From the NCBI RefSeq assembly GCF_950097975.1, contig NZ_CATNHF010000032.1:62001-126000 (forward strand): DNA of 64,000 nucleotides. The letters are read 5' to 3'. Position numbers and translations under genes: made by a program. Positions 41,145 through 50,253 of this stretch are shown here, in pieces. How positions within the stretch are numbered: the first letter of the stretch is position 1; each line of letters begins with the position of its first letter. This DNA comes from Microbacterium sp. T2.11-28. GTDB taxonomy: Bacteria; Actinomycetota; Actinomycetes; Actinomycetales; Microbacteriaceae. A model generated the notes under the pieces. It made no database searches and was not told the origin of the DNA. It saw nothing but the letters and a program-made list of their open reading frames with translations.

Positions 41145-42137
41145 ATGGTGAAACGGCATGACGAGGCGCTGACCGTCGAGTACGACCGGCCGGGAGGAGC
41201 GGAGGTGCTCGAGCTGCGTCCGAGGCCGCTCACCCCGCCCGGCCGGGGCGAGGTCACCGTCGAGGTGATCACCACCGGCATCAGCCACATCGACGGGTTC
41301 ATCCGGTCGGGCCGGGAGGAGACCTGGAGCGACGACCCGTGGCCGCGCCGGTCGGGGAGCGATTTCGCCGGGATCGTCGTGGCCTCGGGAGACGGCGCGG
41401 CGCGGTTCCGGCGGGGCGCCGAGGTCATCGGCCATGTGCGGGCCGGGGCCCACGCCGAGTACGTCACCGTGTCGGAGGGGGCGCTGGTCGCCCGACCGCG
41501 CGGGGTGACGTGGGAGACGGCGGGAGGGCTCTACCTCGCCGGTGCGACGGCGCTGGACACGGTGGACGAGCTGCGGGTGGGGCCCGACGACGTCGTCGTG
41601 ATCTCCGCCGCGGCCGGAGGGGTCGGCAGCATCGAGGCGCAGATCGCCCGCCATCGCGGCGCCACGGTGATCGGCACGTGCGGCGACCGCAACTTCGACT
41701 ATCTGCGACAGCTCGGCATCAAGCCGGTGCGCTACGGCGAGGGGATCGCCGACCGCATCCGCGCCGCCGCCGGCCGCCCCGTCACCGCGATGGTCGACAA
41801 CTTCGGGCAGGACGGCCGCGACCTGGCCGACGAGCTGGGCGTGCCGCCGGCGCGCTACCGCTCCAGCGAGGACCGCCGGCAGACCGAGCTCGGCCTGCTC
41901 GACGACGATCCCGCGGCGGTCGCGCGCGGCACGCGGCTGCTGGAGGAGGTCGTCCGCCTCGCCGAGCGGCGCGCGTTCACGGTGCTGGTGTCGGGCTTCT
42001 ATCCGCTCGCCGCCGTCGCCGAGGCGTACGAGGACCTCGCCCGCCTGCATGCCCGCGGCAAGGTGATCCTGGGCACGCGCCCGGTGACGACGGTGCGCTC
42101 GCTCAAGGCGCGCGACGTGTTCGAGGCGGCGCGCTGA
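41145..42137 (+). CDS. MDR/zinc-binding-dehydrogenase-like quinone oxidoreductase
   Basis: Protein of 330 residues with the medium-chain dehydrogenase fold: GroES-like N-terminus (GRGEVTVEVITTGISHIDGF), Rossmann motif SAAAGGVGSIEAQIARHRG. No zinc ligands, so quinone oxidoreductase/zeta-crystallin type using NADPH. The ATG at 41145 is preceded by GGAGAGG. Convergent with the rhamnose operon; hairpin CCCGGC/GCCGGG at 42138-42154 follows the stop. Confidence 0.9.
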   Translation: MVKRHDEALTVEYDRPGGAEVLELRPRPLTPPGRGEVTVEVITTGISHIDGFIRSGREETWSDDPWPRRSGSDFAGIVVASGDGAARFRRGAEVIGHVRAGAHAEYVTVSEGALVARPRGVTWETAGGLYLAGATALDTVDELRVGPDDVVVISAAAGGVGSIEAQIARHRGATVIGTCGDRNFDYLRQLGIKPVRYGEGIADRIRAAAGRPVTAMVDNFGQDGRDLADELGVPPARYRSSEDRRQTELGLLDDDPAAVARGTRLLEEVVRLAERRAFTVLVSGFYPLAAVAEAYEDLARLHARGKVILGTRPVTTVRSLKARDVFEAAR

Positions 42138-42154
42138 CCCGGCGCCCTGCCGGG
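42138..42154. terminator. hairpin between convergent genes
   Basis: CCCGGC GCCCT GCCGGG, six-base perfect stem directly after the oxidoreductase stop and 18 bases before the rhaB stop. No T run. Confidence 0.45.
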
Positions 42155-42171
42155 CCGGTCAGAGCGCCGCG

Positions 42172-43890
42172 TCAGGGGCGCGGGTCGAAGCGGCGCGGGG
42201 GGTGGGTGCGGGCGACGAGCCCGCGCAGCGACTCGAGGTCGCCCGACACCAGCCCCGCGGCGCGCGCCTGCACAAGCACGTTGCCGAGCGCGGTCGCCTC
42301 GACGGGGCCGGCGAGCACCGGCAGTCCGGAGTGGTCGGCGGTCCGCTGACAGAGGAGGGCGTTCAGCGCGCCGCCGCCGACGACGTGGATCGTCCGCACG
42401 TCGACGCCCCCGAGGCGACCGGCTCGCTGCGCGGCCTCGGCGAACGCCTGCGCGAGCGACTCCACGATCGACCGGGTGAACTCGGCGCGCGTCCGCGGCG
42501 CGGCCACGCCGTGCTCGGCGCACCATTCCGCGATCCGCGCGGGCATGTCGCCCGGGGGCAGGAACCGCGGGTCGTTCACGTCGAAGACGGGGACGGCGGA
42601 TGCCGGGATCTCCGCAGCGGCATCGAGGAGCGCCGACAGGTCGATCGGATGCACCGCGCCGCCCGCGGCGTCGCGGCGCTCCCAGCCGCGCACCGCTTCG
42701 CTCAGCAGCCAGAGGCCCATGACGTTGTGGAGCAGGCGCACGCGTCCGTCGACGCCGCCCTCGTTGGTGAAGTTCGCCGCCCGGGCCTCGGCAGTGAGGA
42801 TCGGGTGCTCCACCTCGACTCCGACCAGGCCCCACGTGCCGCACGAGATGTAGGCCGCGGCCCCGGTCTCCATCGGCACCGCCACGACGGCGGAGGCCGT
42901 GTCGTGCGAGCCGACCGCGGTGACGGGCACCTCCGCGCCCGCGGCGAGGCCGACCGCCGTCGCCGCCGGAGCGTGCAGCGTGCCCAGGCGCTCGCCGGGC
43001 GCGATCAGGTCGGGGAGGAGGCGCGCCGGGATGCCGACGCGCTCGGCCAGCGCGAGGTCCCACTGCCGGTCGGCCCAGCGCAGCAGCCCCGTGGTCGAGG
43101 CGTTGGTCTGCTCCGCCCGCGCGACGCCGGTCAGCCAGTAGGCGATGAGGTCGGGGATGAGGAGCGCCGTATCGGCGATCTCGAGCACCGCCGGGTCGTC
43201 GGCCGCCCACTGGTACAGGGTGTTGAACGGCAGGAACTGCAGCCCCGTGCGGTCGTACAGCTCCGCCTGCGGCACCCGGGCGTGCACGGCGGCGACCCCG
43301 CGCGCCGTCCGCTCGTCGCGGTAGTGGAACGGCTCGCCCAGAAGGCGTCCGCCCGGCCCGCCGCGCGCCCCGCGCAGGAGGCCGTAGTCGACCGCCCACG
43401 AGTCCACGCCGATGGAGCGGACGCGGTCGTCCGGATCGGCGTGCGCGGCGACGGCGCTCCGCAGCCCCGCGAGGACCGCGCCGTACATGCCCAGGAGGTT
43501 CCAGTGCAGGCCGTCGCCGGTGTGGACCGGCTCGTTCGGGAAGCGCGCGACCGTTGTCGTCTCGAGGGTGCCCGGCCCGACGCGGCCCACGATCACCCGG
43601 CCGCTCGTGGCGCCGAGGTCGACCGCCGCGACCGTGCCCGGGCGTCCGCGGCCGCGCGGCGTTTCGTCTGGCTGCGCTCGCTCAACGACCGGGGTGTGCG
43701 TTTCGTCTCGCTGCGCTCGCTCAACGACCGGGGTGTCCGCTCGCTCAACGACCGGGGTGTGCGCTCGCTCAACGACCGGGGTGTGCGCTCGCTCAACGAC
43801 CGGGGTGTCCGCTCGGTCGGCGGCCGGGGTGTGCGCCCGGTCGTTGAGCGAGGAGCGCAGCGACGAGACGAAACGCGCCGGGCCGGTCAT
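42172..43890 (-). CDS. rhaB: rhamnulokinase with repeat-derived N-terminal extension
   Basis: FGGY-family kinase of 572 residues that phosphorylates L-rhamnulose. The kinase fold starts at VAAVDLGATSGRV (about residue 95) and carries the rhamnulokinase patterns DSWAVDYGLL, SHDTASAV, SCGTWGLVG and VVGGGALNALLCQ. Residues 1-93 are an extension made almost wholly of VVERAHTP-type repeats (24-bp units). No in-frame start codon lies between the repeats and the kinase domain, and the ATG at 43890 overlaps the aldolase stop (ATGA), so the repeats are probably translated. Last gene of the rhamnose operon. Confidence 0.92.
   Translation of the reverse strand: MTGPARFVSSLRSSLNDRAHTPAADRADTPVVERAHTPVVERAHTPVVERADTPVVERAQRDETHTPVVERAQPDETPRGRGRPGTVAAVDLGATSGRVIVGRVGPGTLETTTVARFPNEPVHTGDGLHWNLLGMYGAVLAGLRSAVAAHADPDDRVRSIGVDSWAVDYGLLRGARGGPGGRLLGEPFHYRDERTARGVAAVHARVPQAELYDRTGLQFLPFNTLYQWAADDPAVLEIADTALLIPDLIAYWLTGVARAEQTNASTTGLLRWADRQWDLALAERVGIPARLLPDLIAPGERLGTLHAPAATAVGLAAGAEVPVTAVGSHDTASAVVAVPMETGAAAYISCGTWGLVGVEVEHPILTAEARAANFTNEGGVDGRVRLLHNVMGLWLLSEAVRGWERRDAAGGAVHPIDLSALLDAAAEIPASAVPVFDVNDPRFLPPGDMPARIAEWCAEHGVAAPRTRAEFTRSIVESLAQAFAEAAQRAGRLGGVDVRTIHVVGGGALNALLCQRTADHSGLPVLAGPVEATALGNVLVQARAAGLVSGDLESLRGLVARTHPPRRFDPRP
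43661..43874. repeat. minisatellite and inverted copies of a GTTTCGTC repeat inside rhaB
   Basis: Begins with GTTTCGTCTGGCTGCGCTCG at 43661; a further GTTTCGTCTCGCTGCGCTCG starts at 43700. Then 24-bp units follow with CTCAACGACC at 43720, 43744, 43768 and 43792, and a degenerate unit near 43816. It closes with an inverted copy (CGGTCGTTGAGCGAGGAGCG onward, 43838-43874, ending GACGAAAC). All lengths keep the rhaB frame open. The same core occurs at 62553-62741. Confidence 0.85.
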
Positions 43891-45923
43891 CGCAGGAAGG
43901 CGGCCGCGACGCCCGAGTCGACCGGGATGTGCAGGCCCGTCGTCCGGCTGAGCTCTGGTCCGGTGAGCACGTACACGGCGTCGGCGACGTTCTCGGGCAC
44001 GACCTCGCGCTTGAGGATCGTCCGGTCGGCGTAGTACTGGCCGAGCTCCTCCTCCTTCACCCCGTAGGTGGCGGCACGGTTCGCGCCCCAGCCGGCGGCG
44101 AAGATCCCCGACCCGCGCACGACGCCGTCGGGGTTGATGCCGTTGACCCGCACGCCGTGCGCGCCGAGCTCGACGGCGAGCAGCCGCACCTGGTGCGCCT
44201 GGTCGGCCTTGGTCGCCGAGTAGGCGATGTTGTTCGGGCCGGCGAACACCGAGTTCTTCGACGAGATGTAGACGACGTCGCCGCCCATCCCCTGCGCGAC
44301 GAGCGCCTTCGCGGCGGCCTTCGCGACGAGGAACGAGCCCTTCGCCATGACGTCGTGCTGCAGGTCCCAGTCCTGCTCCGTCGTCTCCAGCAGCGGCTTC
44401 GAGAGCGAGAGCCCGGCGTTGTTGACGACGAGGTCGACACCGCCGAACGCGAGCACGGTGGCGTCGATCGCGGCCTGCACGCCGTCGGCGTCGGCGACGT
44501 TCGCCGCGACGCCGATGGCGACGTCGGCGCCGCCCAGCTCTGCGGCCGCCGCCTGCGCCTTGTCGAGGTCGAGGTCGGCGACCACGACGCACGCGCCTTC
44601 CGCCGCGAGTCGCGTCGCGATCGCCTTGCCGATGCCGGATGCGGCCCCGGTGACGAACGCGATCCGGCCCTGGTGGGTGCGGGGCTTGGGGCGGCGCTGG
44701 AGCTTGGCCTCTTCGAGGGCCCAGTACTCGATGCGGAACTTCTCGGCGTCGGAGATCGGGCTGTACGCCGACAGCGCCTCCGCGCCGCGCATGACGTTGA
44801 TGGCGTTGACATAGAACTCGCCCGCCACCCGTGCGGTCTGCTTGTCGGCGCCGTAGCTGAACATGCCGACGCCCGGCACCAGCACGATGAGCGGATCGGC
44901 GCCGCGGATCGCGGGGCTCTCGGCCGTCGCGTGCGCGTCGTAGTAGGCCTGGTAGTCGGCGCGGTAGTCGCGGTGCAGCTCGCGCAGCCGCGCGACGGTC
45001 TCGTCGACGGAGGCCGATGCAGGGAGGTCGACGAGGAGCGGCTTCACCTTGGTGCGCAGGAAGTGGTCGGGGCAGCTCGTGCCGAGGGCGGCCAGGGCGG
45101 GCGCCTTCTCGGATGCCAGGAAGTCCAGGACGACGGCGGTGTCGGTGAAGTGCCCCACCTGCGCGCTGTCGGTCGACGCGAGACCGCGGATCGTCGGGGC
45201 GAGCGCGGCGGCCTTCGCGCGGCGCTCGGCTTCGGGAAGCGCTTCGAATCCGGCGCGGACGCCACCGAAGGGCTCGGGGGCGCCGTGCTCGGCGATGTAG
45301 GCGGCGGCGGTCTCGATGATCCACCGCGAGTTCGCCTCGGCCTCCTCGGAGGTGGAACCCCATGCGGTGATGCCGTGACCGCCGAGGATCGTCCCGATCG
45401 CCTGCGGGTTCTGCGCCTTGATCGCCGCGATGTCGAGGCCGAGCTGGAACCCGGGGCGGCGCCACGGCACCCACACGACGCGGCCGCCGAAGACGGTGGC
45501 GGTGAGGGCCTCGCCGTCGGCGGCGGTCGCGATCGCGATGCCGGAGTCGGGGTGCAGGTGGTCCACGTGCGCGGCGTCGACGAGTCCGTGCATCGCGGTG
45601 TCGATGGAGGGAGCCGCGCCGCCCTTGCCGTGCAGGCAGTAGTCGAAGGCGGCGACCATCTCATCCTCCCTGTCCACCCCCGGATACACGTCGACGAGGG
45701 CGCGCATCCGATCGAGGCGGAGCACCGCGAGGCCCTCCGGCGTGAGCGTGCCGAGGTCGCCGCCGGAGCCCTTCACCCAGAGCAGCTCGACGGGCTCTCC
45801 GGTGACCGGATCGATCTCCGTGCCCTTGGCCGACGTGTTGCCGCCTGCGTAGTTCGTGTTCTTCGGGTCGGCGCCGAGCCGGTTGCTGCGCGAGATCAGG
45901 TCGGAGACGGTGGCGTTCGTCAT
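43887..45923 (-). CDS. bifunctional rhamnulose-1-phosphate aldolase / lactaldehyde dehydrogenase
   Basis: Fusion protein of 678 residues. Residues 1-400 are a class II aldolase/adducin domain with zinc histidines in HVDHLHPDSG and GGHGITAWG. From about 435 an SDR domain follows: FVTGAASGIGKAIATRL, VVNNAGLSLS, and YSATKADQ as the YxxxK motif. It splits rhamnulose-1-phosphate into DHAP and L-lactaldehyde and oxidises the latter (RhaEW-type enzyme, family knowledge). AAGGAA precedes the start. Coupled to both neighbours by four-base overlaps. Confidence 0.94.
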   Translation of the reverse strand: MTNATVSDLISRSNRLGADPKNTNYAGGNTSAKGTEIDPVTGEPVELLWVKGSGGDLGTLTPEGLAVLRLDRMRALVDVYPGVDREDEMVAAFDYCLHGKGGAAPSIDTAMHGLVDAAHVDHLHPDSGIAIATAADGEALTATVFGGRVVWVPWRRPGFQLGLDIAAIKAQNPQAIGTILGGHGITAWGSTSEEAEANSRWIIETAAAYIAEHGAPEPFGGVRAGFEALPEAERRAKAAALAPTIRGLASTDSAQVGHFTDTAVVLDFLASEKAPALAALGTSCPDHFLRTKVKPLLVDLPASASVDETVARLRELHRDYRADYQAYYDAHATAESPAIRGADPLIVLVPGVGMFSYGADKQTARVAGEFYVNAINVMRGAEALSAYSPISDAEKFRIEYWALEEAKLQRRPKPRTHQGRIAFVTGAASGIGKAIATRLAAEGACVVVADLDLDKAQAAAAELGGADVAIGVAANVADADGVQAAIDATVLAFGGVDLVVNNAGLSLSKPLLETTEQDWDLQHDVMAKGSFLVAKAAAKALVAQGMGGDVVYISSKNSVFAGPNNIAYSATKADQAHQVRLLAVELGAHGVRVNGINPDGVVRGSGIFAAGWGANRAATYGVKEEELGQYYADRTILKREVVPENVADAVYVLTGPELSRTTGLHIPVDSGVAAAFLR

Positions 45924-46807
45924 GTCGGGTTCCTTGAGGATCGGGTGGGAGGGGAGGCGAGGGCCAGGAGCCGGTCGGCGAAGCGGCCGATCGACACCCC
46001 TGCCGCCGGCTCGGCGGGACGGTTGAGGTGGCCGTGCTGCGTACCCGGCTCGCGGACGACCTCGACGTCGGCGCCGGCGGCGCGGAGCGTGGCGGCGAAC
46101 GCCTCGCCCGACACGCGCAGCTCGTCGGCGTCGCTGTTGACCATGAGCACGGGCGGGAAGCCGGTGAGCTGCGCGGGCGTCGCGAGGCCGGGGACGGCGT
46201 AGACGTCGGCGGTGTCGACGGGAGCCCCGAGGAGGTTCTCGTACATGCCGCGGACGACCTCCGGCCCGAAGCGGTCGGCCTCCGGGTCGGCGTCGAGGGC
46301 GGCGCGCAGCTCGGCATCCGGGGCCGGCTGCACCGCGTGCAGGGTCGGATACGCCAGCGCGACGAGCGCGGGGAGGGTGCCGGTGCCGCCGGCCCCGTCG
46401 CCGAGGGCGCGGTGGAGCAGCCGCAGCGTCGCACCGGTCGCGAGGTTCGCTCCGGCGCTGGCGCCGCCGATCGCCCACGGTCCGGCCGCGATGCCCGATG
46501 CCGCCGCCCACGCGAACGCGAAGCCGACCTCCTCGGAGGCGACCGGGTGGCGGAAGCCGGGGAGGCCGGGCCCCGGCGGTGCGAGCCGGTAGTCGACCGA
46601 GACGACGGCGATGCCGCGGCCCGCCAGGGCGCGCGCGACGCCGTCGCCCTCGGGCATGTCGATGTCGCCGGCCGCGAAGCCGCCGCCGTGGGCCCACACC
46701 AGTCCGACGGGCGGCCCCGCCGGGGCGGCCGCGGCGTCGGGCCGGTAGATCCGCACGCGCAGCGGGCCGTGCGGGCCGTCGAGGATCTCGTCGCTGACGC
46801 CCGTCAT
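45920..46807 (-). CDS. alpha/beta hydrolase (HSL-type esterase) in the rhamnose operon
   Basis: Esterase of 295 residues with the HGGG oxyanion motif (WAHGGGFAAGD), nucleophile in GGASAGANLA, Asp in NSDADELRVSG and His near TQHGHLN. No signal peptide. Its place between the isomerase and aldolase genes, with a four-base overlap to the latter, suggests removal of acetyl or other acyl groups from imported rhamnosides. Substrate unproven. Confidence 0.88.
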   Translation of the reverse strand: MTGVSDEILDGPHGPLRVRIYRPDAAAAPAGPPVGLVWAHGGGFAAGDIDMPEGDGVARALAGRGIAVVSVDYRLAPPGPGLPGFRHPVASEEVGFAFAWAAASGIAAGPWAIGGASAGANLATGATLRLLHRALGDGAGGTGTLPALVALAYPTLHAVQPAPDAELRAALDADPEADRFGPEVVRGMYENLLGAPVDTADVYAVPGLATPAQLTGFPPVLMVNSDADELRVSGEAFAATLRAAGADVEVVREPGTQHGHLNRPAEPAAGVSIGRFADRLLALASPPTRSSRNPT

Positions 46808-46811
46808 CGGA

Positions 46812-47978
46812 TCACGCGCCCCAGCCCGCCTGGGTGCCGCCGACGCGGGCGCCCGCGATCTGCTCCTGGTAGCCGGAGGCGAGGTAGGCGGCCATCGGGT
46901 CGGCGGGGAGCCCTCGCGATTCGCGCCACTGGGCGAGAGCGGGACGCACGTCGGTGTAGAAGGCGTCCATGAGGATGCCGTTCGCGGCCAGCACGTCGTT
47001 GCGCTGCTGCGCCGCCGCGAGCGCGTCGCGGTCGACGAGGAGGGCGCGCGCGGTCATCTCCTGCACGTTCAGCACCGAGCGGATCTGGCCGGGGATCTTG
47101 TCCTCGATGTTGTGGCACTGGTCGAGCATGAACGCGACGTCGGGGTTGTTCAGGCCGCCCCCGCGCACCACCTCCACGAGGATCCGGAACAGCTGGAAGG
47201 GGTCGGCCGCGCCGACGATGAGGTCGTCGTCGGCGTAGAAGCGGGAGTTGAAGTCGAACGAGCCGAGCTTCCCGAGGCGCAGCAGCTGCATCACGATGAA
47301 CTCGATGTTGGTGCCGGGCGCGTGGTGTCCCGTGTCGAGGCAGACCATCGCACGATCCCCGAGGGCGGCCACCTGGGCGTACGAGGTCCCCCAGTCCGGA
47401 ACGTCGGTGTGGTAGAACGCCGGCTCGAAGAACTTGTACTCCAGCACCAGGCGCTGCTCTCCGGAGAGGCGGTCGTAGATCTGCTGGAGGGAGTCCTGCA
47501 GGCGGTCCTGGCGGCCGCGCATGTCGTTCTGCCCGGGGTAGTTCGAGCCCTCGGCGAGCCAGATCTTGAGGTCGCGCGATCCGGTGGCATCCATCACCTC
47601 GATGCACGCGTAGTGGTGGTCGATGGCCTTCTGGCGGATGCGCTCGTCGTGGTGGGTGAGGGCGCCGAACTTGTAGTCCTCGTCCTGGAACGTGTTCGAG
47701 TTGATCGTGCCCAGGGCGACGCCGTGGTCCTCGGCGTGACGGCGCAGGGCGCCGAAGTCGTCGACCTGATCCCACGGGATGTGGAGCGCCACGCTCGGGG
47801 CGAGCGCCGTGTGGCGGTGGACCTGGGCGGCATCCGCGATCTTCTCGAACGGGTCGCGGGGCGTGCCGGCGGTGGCGAACACGCGGAAGCGCGTGCCGGA
47901 GTTGCCGAACGCCCAGCTGGGCAGCTCGATCCCCTGGCTCTCGAGGGCGGACCGGACGTCGGGGGAGAGCGTGCTCAC
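46812..47978 (-). CDS. rhaI: L-rhamnose isomerase (RhaI type)
   Basis: TIM-barrel isomerase of 388 residues, L-rhamnose to L-rhamnulose. Metal-site stretches include LVLEYKFFEPAFYHTDVPDW, CLDTGHHAPGTN, and FNSRFYADDD. Size and sequence resemble the Pseudomonas stutzeri/actinobacterial RhaI group rather than E. coli RhaA. Overlaps the mutarotase stop by four bases; the hydrolase gene starts four bases after its stop. Confidence 0.94.
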   Translation of the reverse strand: MSTLSPDVRSALESQGIELPSWAFGNSGTRFRVFATAGTPRDPFEKIADAAQVHRHTALAPSVALHIPWDQVDDFGALRRHAEDHGVALGTINSNTFQDEDYKFGALTHHDERIRQKAIDHHYACIEVMDATGSRDLKIWLAEGSNYPGQNDMRGRQDRLQDSLQQIYDRLSGEQRLVLEYKFFEPAFYHTDVPDWGTSYAQVAALGDRAMVCLDTGHHAPGTNIEFIVMQLLRLGKLGSFDFNSRFYADDDLIVGAADPFQLFRILVEVVRGGGLNNPDVAFMLDQCHNIEDKIPGQIRSVLNVQEMTARALLVDRDALAAAQQRNDVLAANGILMDAFYTDVRPALAQWRESRGLPADPMAAYLASGYQEQIAGARVGGTQAGWGA

Positions 47979-48343
47979 GATGCGTCGCTTTCGTGGTCGG
48001 TGACGGAAGCCGTCAGCTGGTCGTACAGATGGAAGACCTCGGCGAGCGGGGTGGCGGCCTGGTCGGGGCGCCCGTCCAGCCCGACGAAGAACGGCGCCAT
48101 CTCCGCCTCCCAGCGGGCGGCGACGGGCGAGGCGGCGAGGTAGGCCTGCGCGGCGGCATCGTCGTCGGTCTCGTAGTAGCCGAAGAGGCGCGCGTTCTGG
48201 CGGTCGAGGAACAGCGAGTAGTTGCGGCGGCCGGCGGCGGCGATCTCGGCGAGCATCTCGGGCCGCACCGGCGAATGGCGCGCGACGTACTCGTCGACGC
48301 GGTCGGCCGCGATCTGGAGCTGGAAGGCGACGCGAACGGTCAT
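47975..48343 (-). CDS. rhaM: L-rhamnose mutarotase
   Basis: Protein of 122 residues of the RhaM/YiiL fold: FQLQIAADRVDEYVARHSPV, NYSLFLDRQNARLFGYYE, and the C-terminal EVFHLYDQL. Interconverts rhamnose anomers. Start at 48343 is preceded by AAGGAG. First gene of the rhamnose operon, directly behind the promoter/operator at 48409-48451. Confidence 0.93.
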   Translation of the reverse strand: MTVRVAFQLQIAADRVDEYVARHSPVRPEMLAEIAAAGRRNYSLFLDRQNARLFGYYETDDDAAAQAYLAASPVAARWEAEMAPFFVGLDGRPDQAATPLAEVFHLYDQLTASVTDHESDAS

Positions 48344-48408
48344 GTCACTCCTTCGTGAGAGTCGCGATCGGGACGGGGTCGGCGCGGCGGTCGGCAGCGG
48401 TCGGGCTA

Positions 48409-48451
48409 TGAAACGATTCAAACTGTAGTGTGAGCCCACAGGATCCGTCAA
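48409..48451 (-). promoter_or_regulatory. rhamnose operon promoter and LacI operator
   Basis: On the minus strand: -35 TTGACG (48451-48446), 18-base spacer, -10 TACAGT (48427-48422), then the palindromic TGAATCGTTTCA (48420-48409) over the transcription start. The central CG and symmetric arms are typical of LacI-family operators. The divergent LacI gene starts at 48464, so the site probably controls both. Confidence 0.7.
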
Positions 48452-48463
48452 GACAGGCAGCAC

Positions 48464-49462
48464 ATGGCAGTCAGCGTGAAGGACGTCGCGGCCGCGGCGT
48501 CGGTATCGGTGGGCACGGTGTCCAACGTGCTCAACCGCCCCGACAAGGTGGCGCCCGAGACCGTCGCCCGCGTGCAGGCGGCGATCGAGCGGCTCGGCTT
48601 CGTGCGCAACGACGCCGCGCGGCAGCTGCGTGCAGGCCGCAGCCGCAGCATCGGACTCATCGTCCTCGACAGCGCCAATCCCTTCTTCGCGGAGGTGGCC
48701 CGCGGCGCCGAGGAGCGCGCCGCGGAGCACGGCATCTCGGTGCTCCTCGGCAGCAGCGACCAGGACCGTGACCGCGAGAACACCTACCTCGACCTCTTCC
48801 GCGAGCAGCGCGTGAACGGGGTGCTGCTCACGCCGCAGTCCCTCGACCCGACGCGCGCGGCTGCGCTCCGCGACGCGGGCATCCCGGTCGTCCTGCTCGA
48901 CGCCGAGCTCGACGGCGGCGGCATCCCGTCGGTCGCGGTCGACGATGTCGAGGGCGGGCACCTGGCCGTCGCGCACCTCCTGGACCGCGGGCGGCGGCGC
49001 ATCGCGTTCGTCGGCCAGCCGTCGATCCGCCAGGTCGCCGACCGGCTCGAAGGCGCGCGCCGGGCGCTCGCCGACGTGCCGGGCGCCGAGCTGGAGGTCA
49101 TCGAGGTCGACGCGCTGACGGTGCTGCAGGGCCGCGAGGCGGGGGAGCGGATCGCGCAGCGCGCGCCCGAGGACCGGCCGGACGCGGTGTTCTGTGCCAA
49201 CGACCTGCTCGCCGTCGGGGTGCTCCAGGGCGCCGCGATCCTCGGATCGGTGCGGGTGCCCGACGACATGGCGCTCGTCGGCTACGACGACATCGAGTTC
49301 GCCCAGTCGACCGTGGTCGCCCTGAGCTCGGTGCGCCAGCCCGCCCGGGCGATCGGCGCCGCCGCGGTGGATGTGCTCTTCGAGCGGCTGGACGATCCGG
49401 CATCCCCGCCGCGCCACGTCCGCTTCCGCCCCGAACTCGTCGTCCGGGCCTCCAGCGCCTGA
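48464..49462 (+). CDS. LacI family regulator of the rhamnose operon
   Basis: Protein of 332 residues. LacI helix-turn-helix at 4-30 (VKDVAAAASVSVGTVSNVLN), hinge helix (NDAARQLRAGRSR), periplasmic-binding-like effector domain. Divergent from rhaM with an operator between them, so presumably the rhamnose repressor. AAACGATTCAA in its operator recurs in the promoter of the ABC operon at 56569. Confidence 0.92.
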   Translation: MAVSVKDVAAAASVSVGTVSNVLNRPDKVAPETVARVQAAIERLGFVRNDAARQLRAGRSRSIGLIVLDSANPFFAEVARGAEERAAEHGISVLLGSSDQDRDRENTYLDLFREQRVNGVLLTPQSLDPTRAAALRDAGIPVVLLDAELDGGGIPSVAVDDVEGGHLAVAHLLDRGRRRIAFVGQPSIRQVADRLEGARRALADVPGAELEVIEVDALTVLQGREAGERIAQRAPEDRPDAVFCANDLLAVGVLQGAAILGSVRVPDDMALVGYDDIEFAQSTVVALSSVRQPARAIGAAAVDVLFERLDDPASPPRHVRFRPELVVRASSA

Positions 49463-49521
49463 CCTGGGCTGCCCATCCCACGGGGTCTCGCCGAAACGCC
49501 GAACAAGCGCCGCACCCTATG

Positions 49522-49533
49522 CCTGTGGATAAC
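49522..49533 (-). promoter_or_regulatory. second GTTATCCACAGG box
   Basis: CCTGTGGATAAC on the plus strand, the reverse complement of the 12-mer at 16554-16565. DnaA-box-like; isolated. Confidence 0.35.
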
Positions 49534-49589
49534 TCGAGAAAGGCGTTTGAGCGTATGCTTTTATGAGCTTCCTCTAGATGGAGGATCTC

Positions 49590-50246
49590 ATGAAAGCATC
49601 CGCTCATTCGATTACATGTCGGCTTCTCGCTGTGGGGTTGGCTGTGGTGCTCCTCGGCAACGCCTCGCCGGCCTCGGGCGAAGAAGCCGACCCACCGGCC
49701 GCAAGGTCCGTCCACTCGGTCGAGATGGTCGTCGATCCGTCATGTATAACGGCAGTGGACAACTCGATGTCGCAGAGTTCGGCAGACGAGGCGAGGCGCT
49801 TCTGCACTTTCAGGGAGTCGAGGGCCGTCTCCGCGCCAGAACAGGTCACACCCATCGACCTTCGAGGAGCGCGAGGGTCGATGAGTCCACGCGAGTTCCG
49901 CGAGCTTCAAACTGCAGTCAACGCTGGCACAGTGCGGTCCAAGACCTTTCGTCGCACATACGACAATGTCGTCGTCGCGTGGTCGCAGAGCGGGCGATTC
50001 TATTACGACGGGTCGCGGGTCTGGGTGAGGTCGACCTATCGCGGATACACGGGCTACCACTCGTGCCGGGTAGATCGCGCGATCGGCTACGTCGTCGAAC
50101 GGAAGAACTGCGACGAGAGCGGGTCGACCACAAAGCGAGATCTGCGCGCCATCTTTCACTCCTCCGCCATCCCTTCGGGTGGACTCGTGAACTGGGACAC
50201 GGAGTGGCACACCTACGTCAACGCTTTCGGACGCGTCTGGTGGTGA
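49590..50246 (+). CDS. secreted hypothetical protein, 218 aa
   Basis: Start at 49590 follows GGAGG at six bases. Signal peptide about 1-31 (LLAVGLAVVLLGNASPASG). The mature part has cysteines at about 52, 72, 158 and 175, and aromatic beta-strands (RFYYDGSRVWVRSTYRGYTG). GC and codon use are lower than in the neighbours, which suggests transfer. I do not recognise the family. Partner of the small membrane protein at 50254 (seven-base gap). Confidence 0.75.
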   Translation: MKASAHSITCRLLAVGLAVVLLGNASPASGEEADPPAARSVHSVEMVVDPSCITAVDNSMSQSSADEARRFCTFRESRAVSAPEQVTPIDLRGARGSMSPREFRELQTAVNAGTVRSKTFRRTYDNVVVAWSQSGRFYYDGSRVWVRSTYRGYTGYHSCRVDRAIGYVVERKNCDESGSTTKRDLRAIFHSSAIPSGGLVNWDTEWHTYVNAFGRVWW

Positions 50247-50253
50247 TGAAGAC

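Noticed and set aside
42172..43620. Shorter rhaB start without the repeats
   Set aside because: No in-frame ATG, GTG or TTG seen between the repeat region and the kinase domain; the ATG at 43890 overlaps the upstream stop.
43661..43874. CRISPR-like array in the repeat block
   Set aside because: Units follow each other without unique spacers, are part of an open reading frame, and no cas gene is near.
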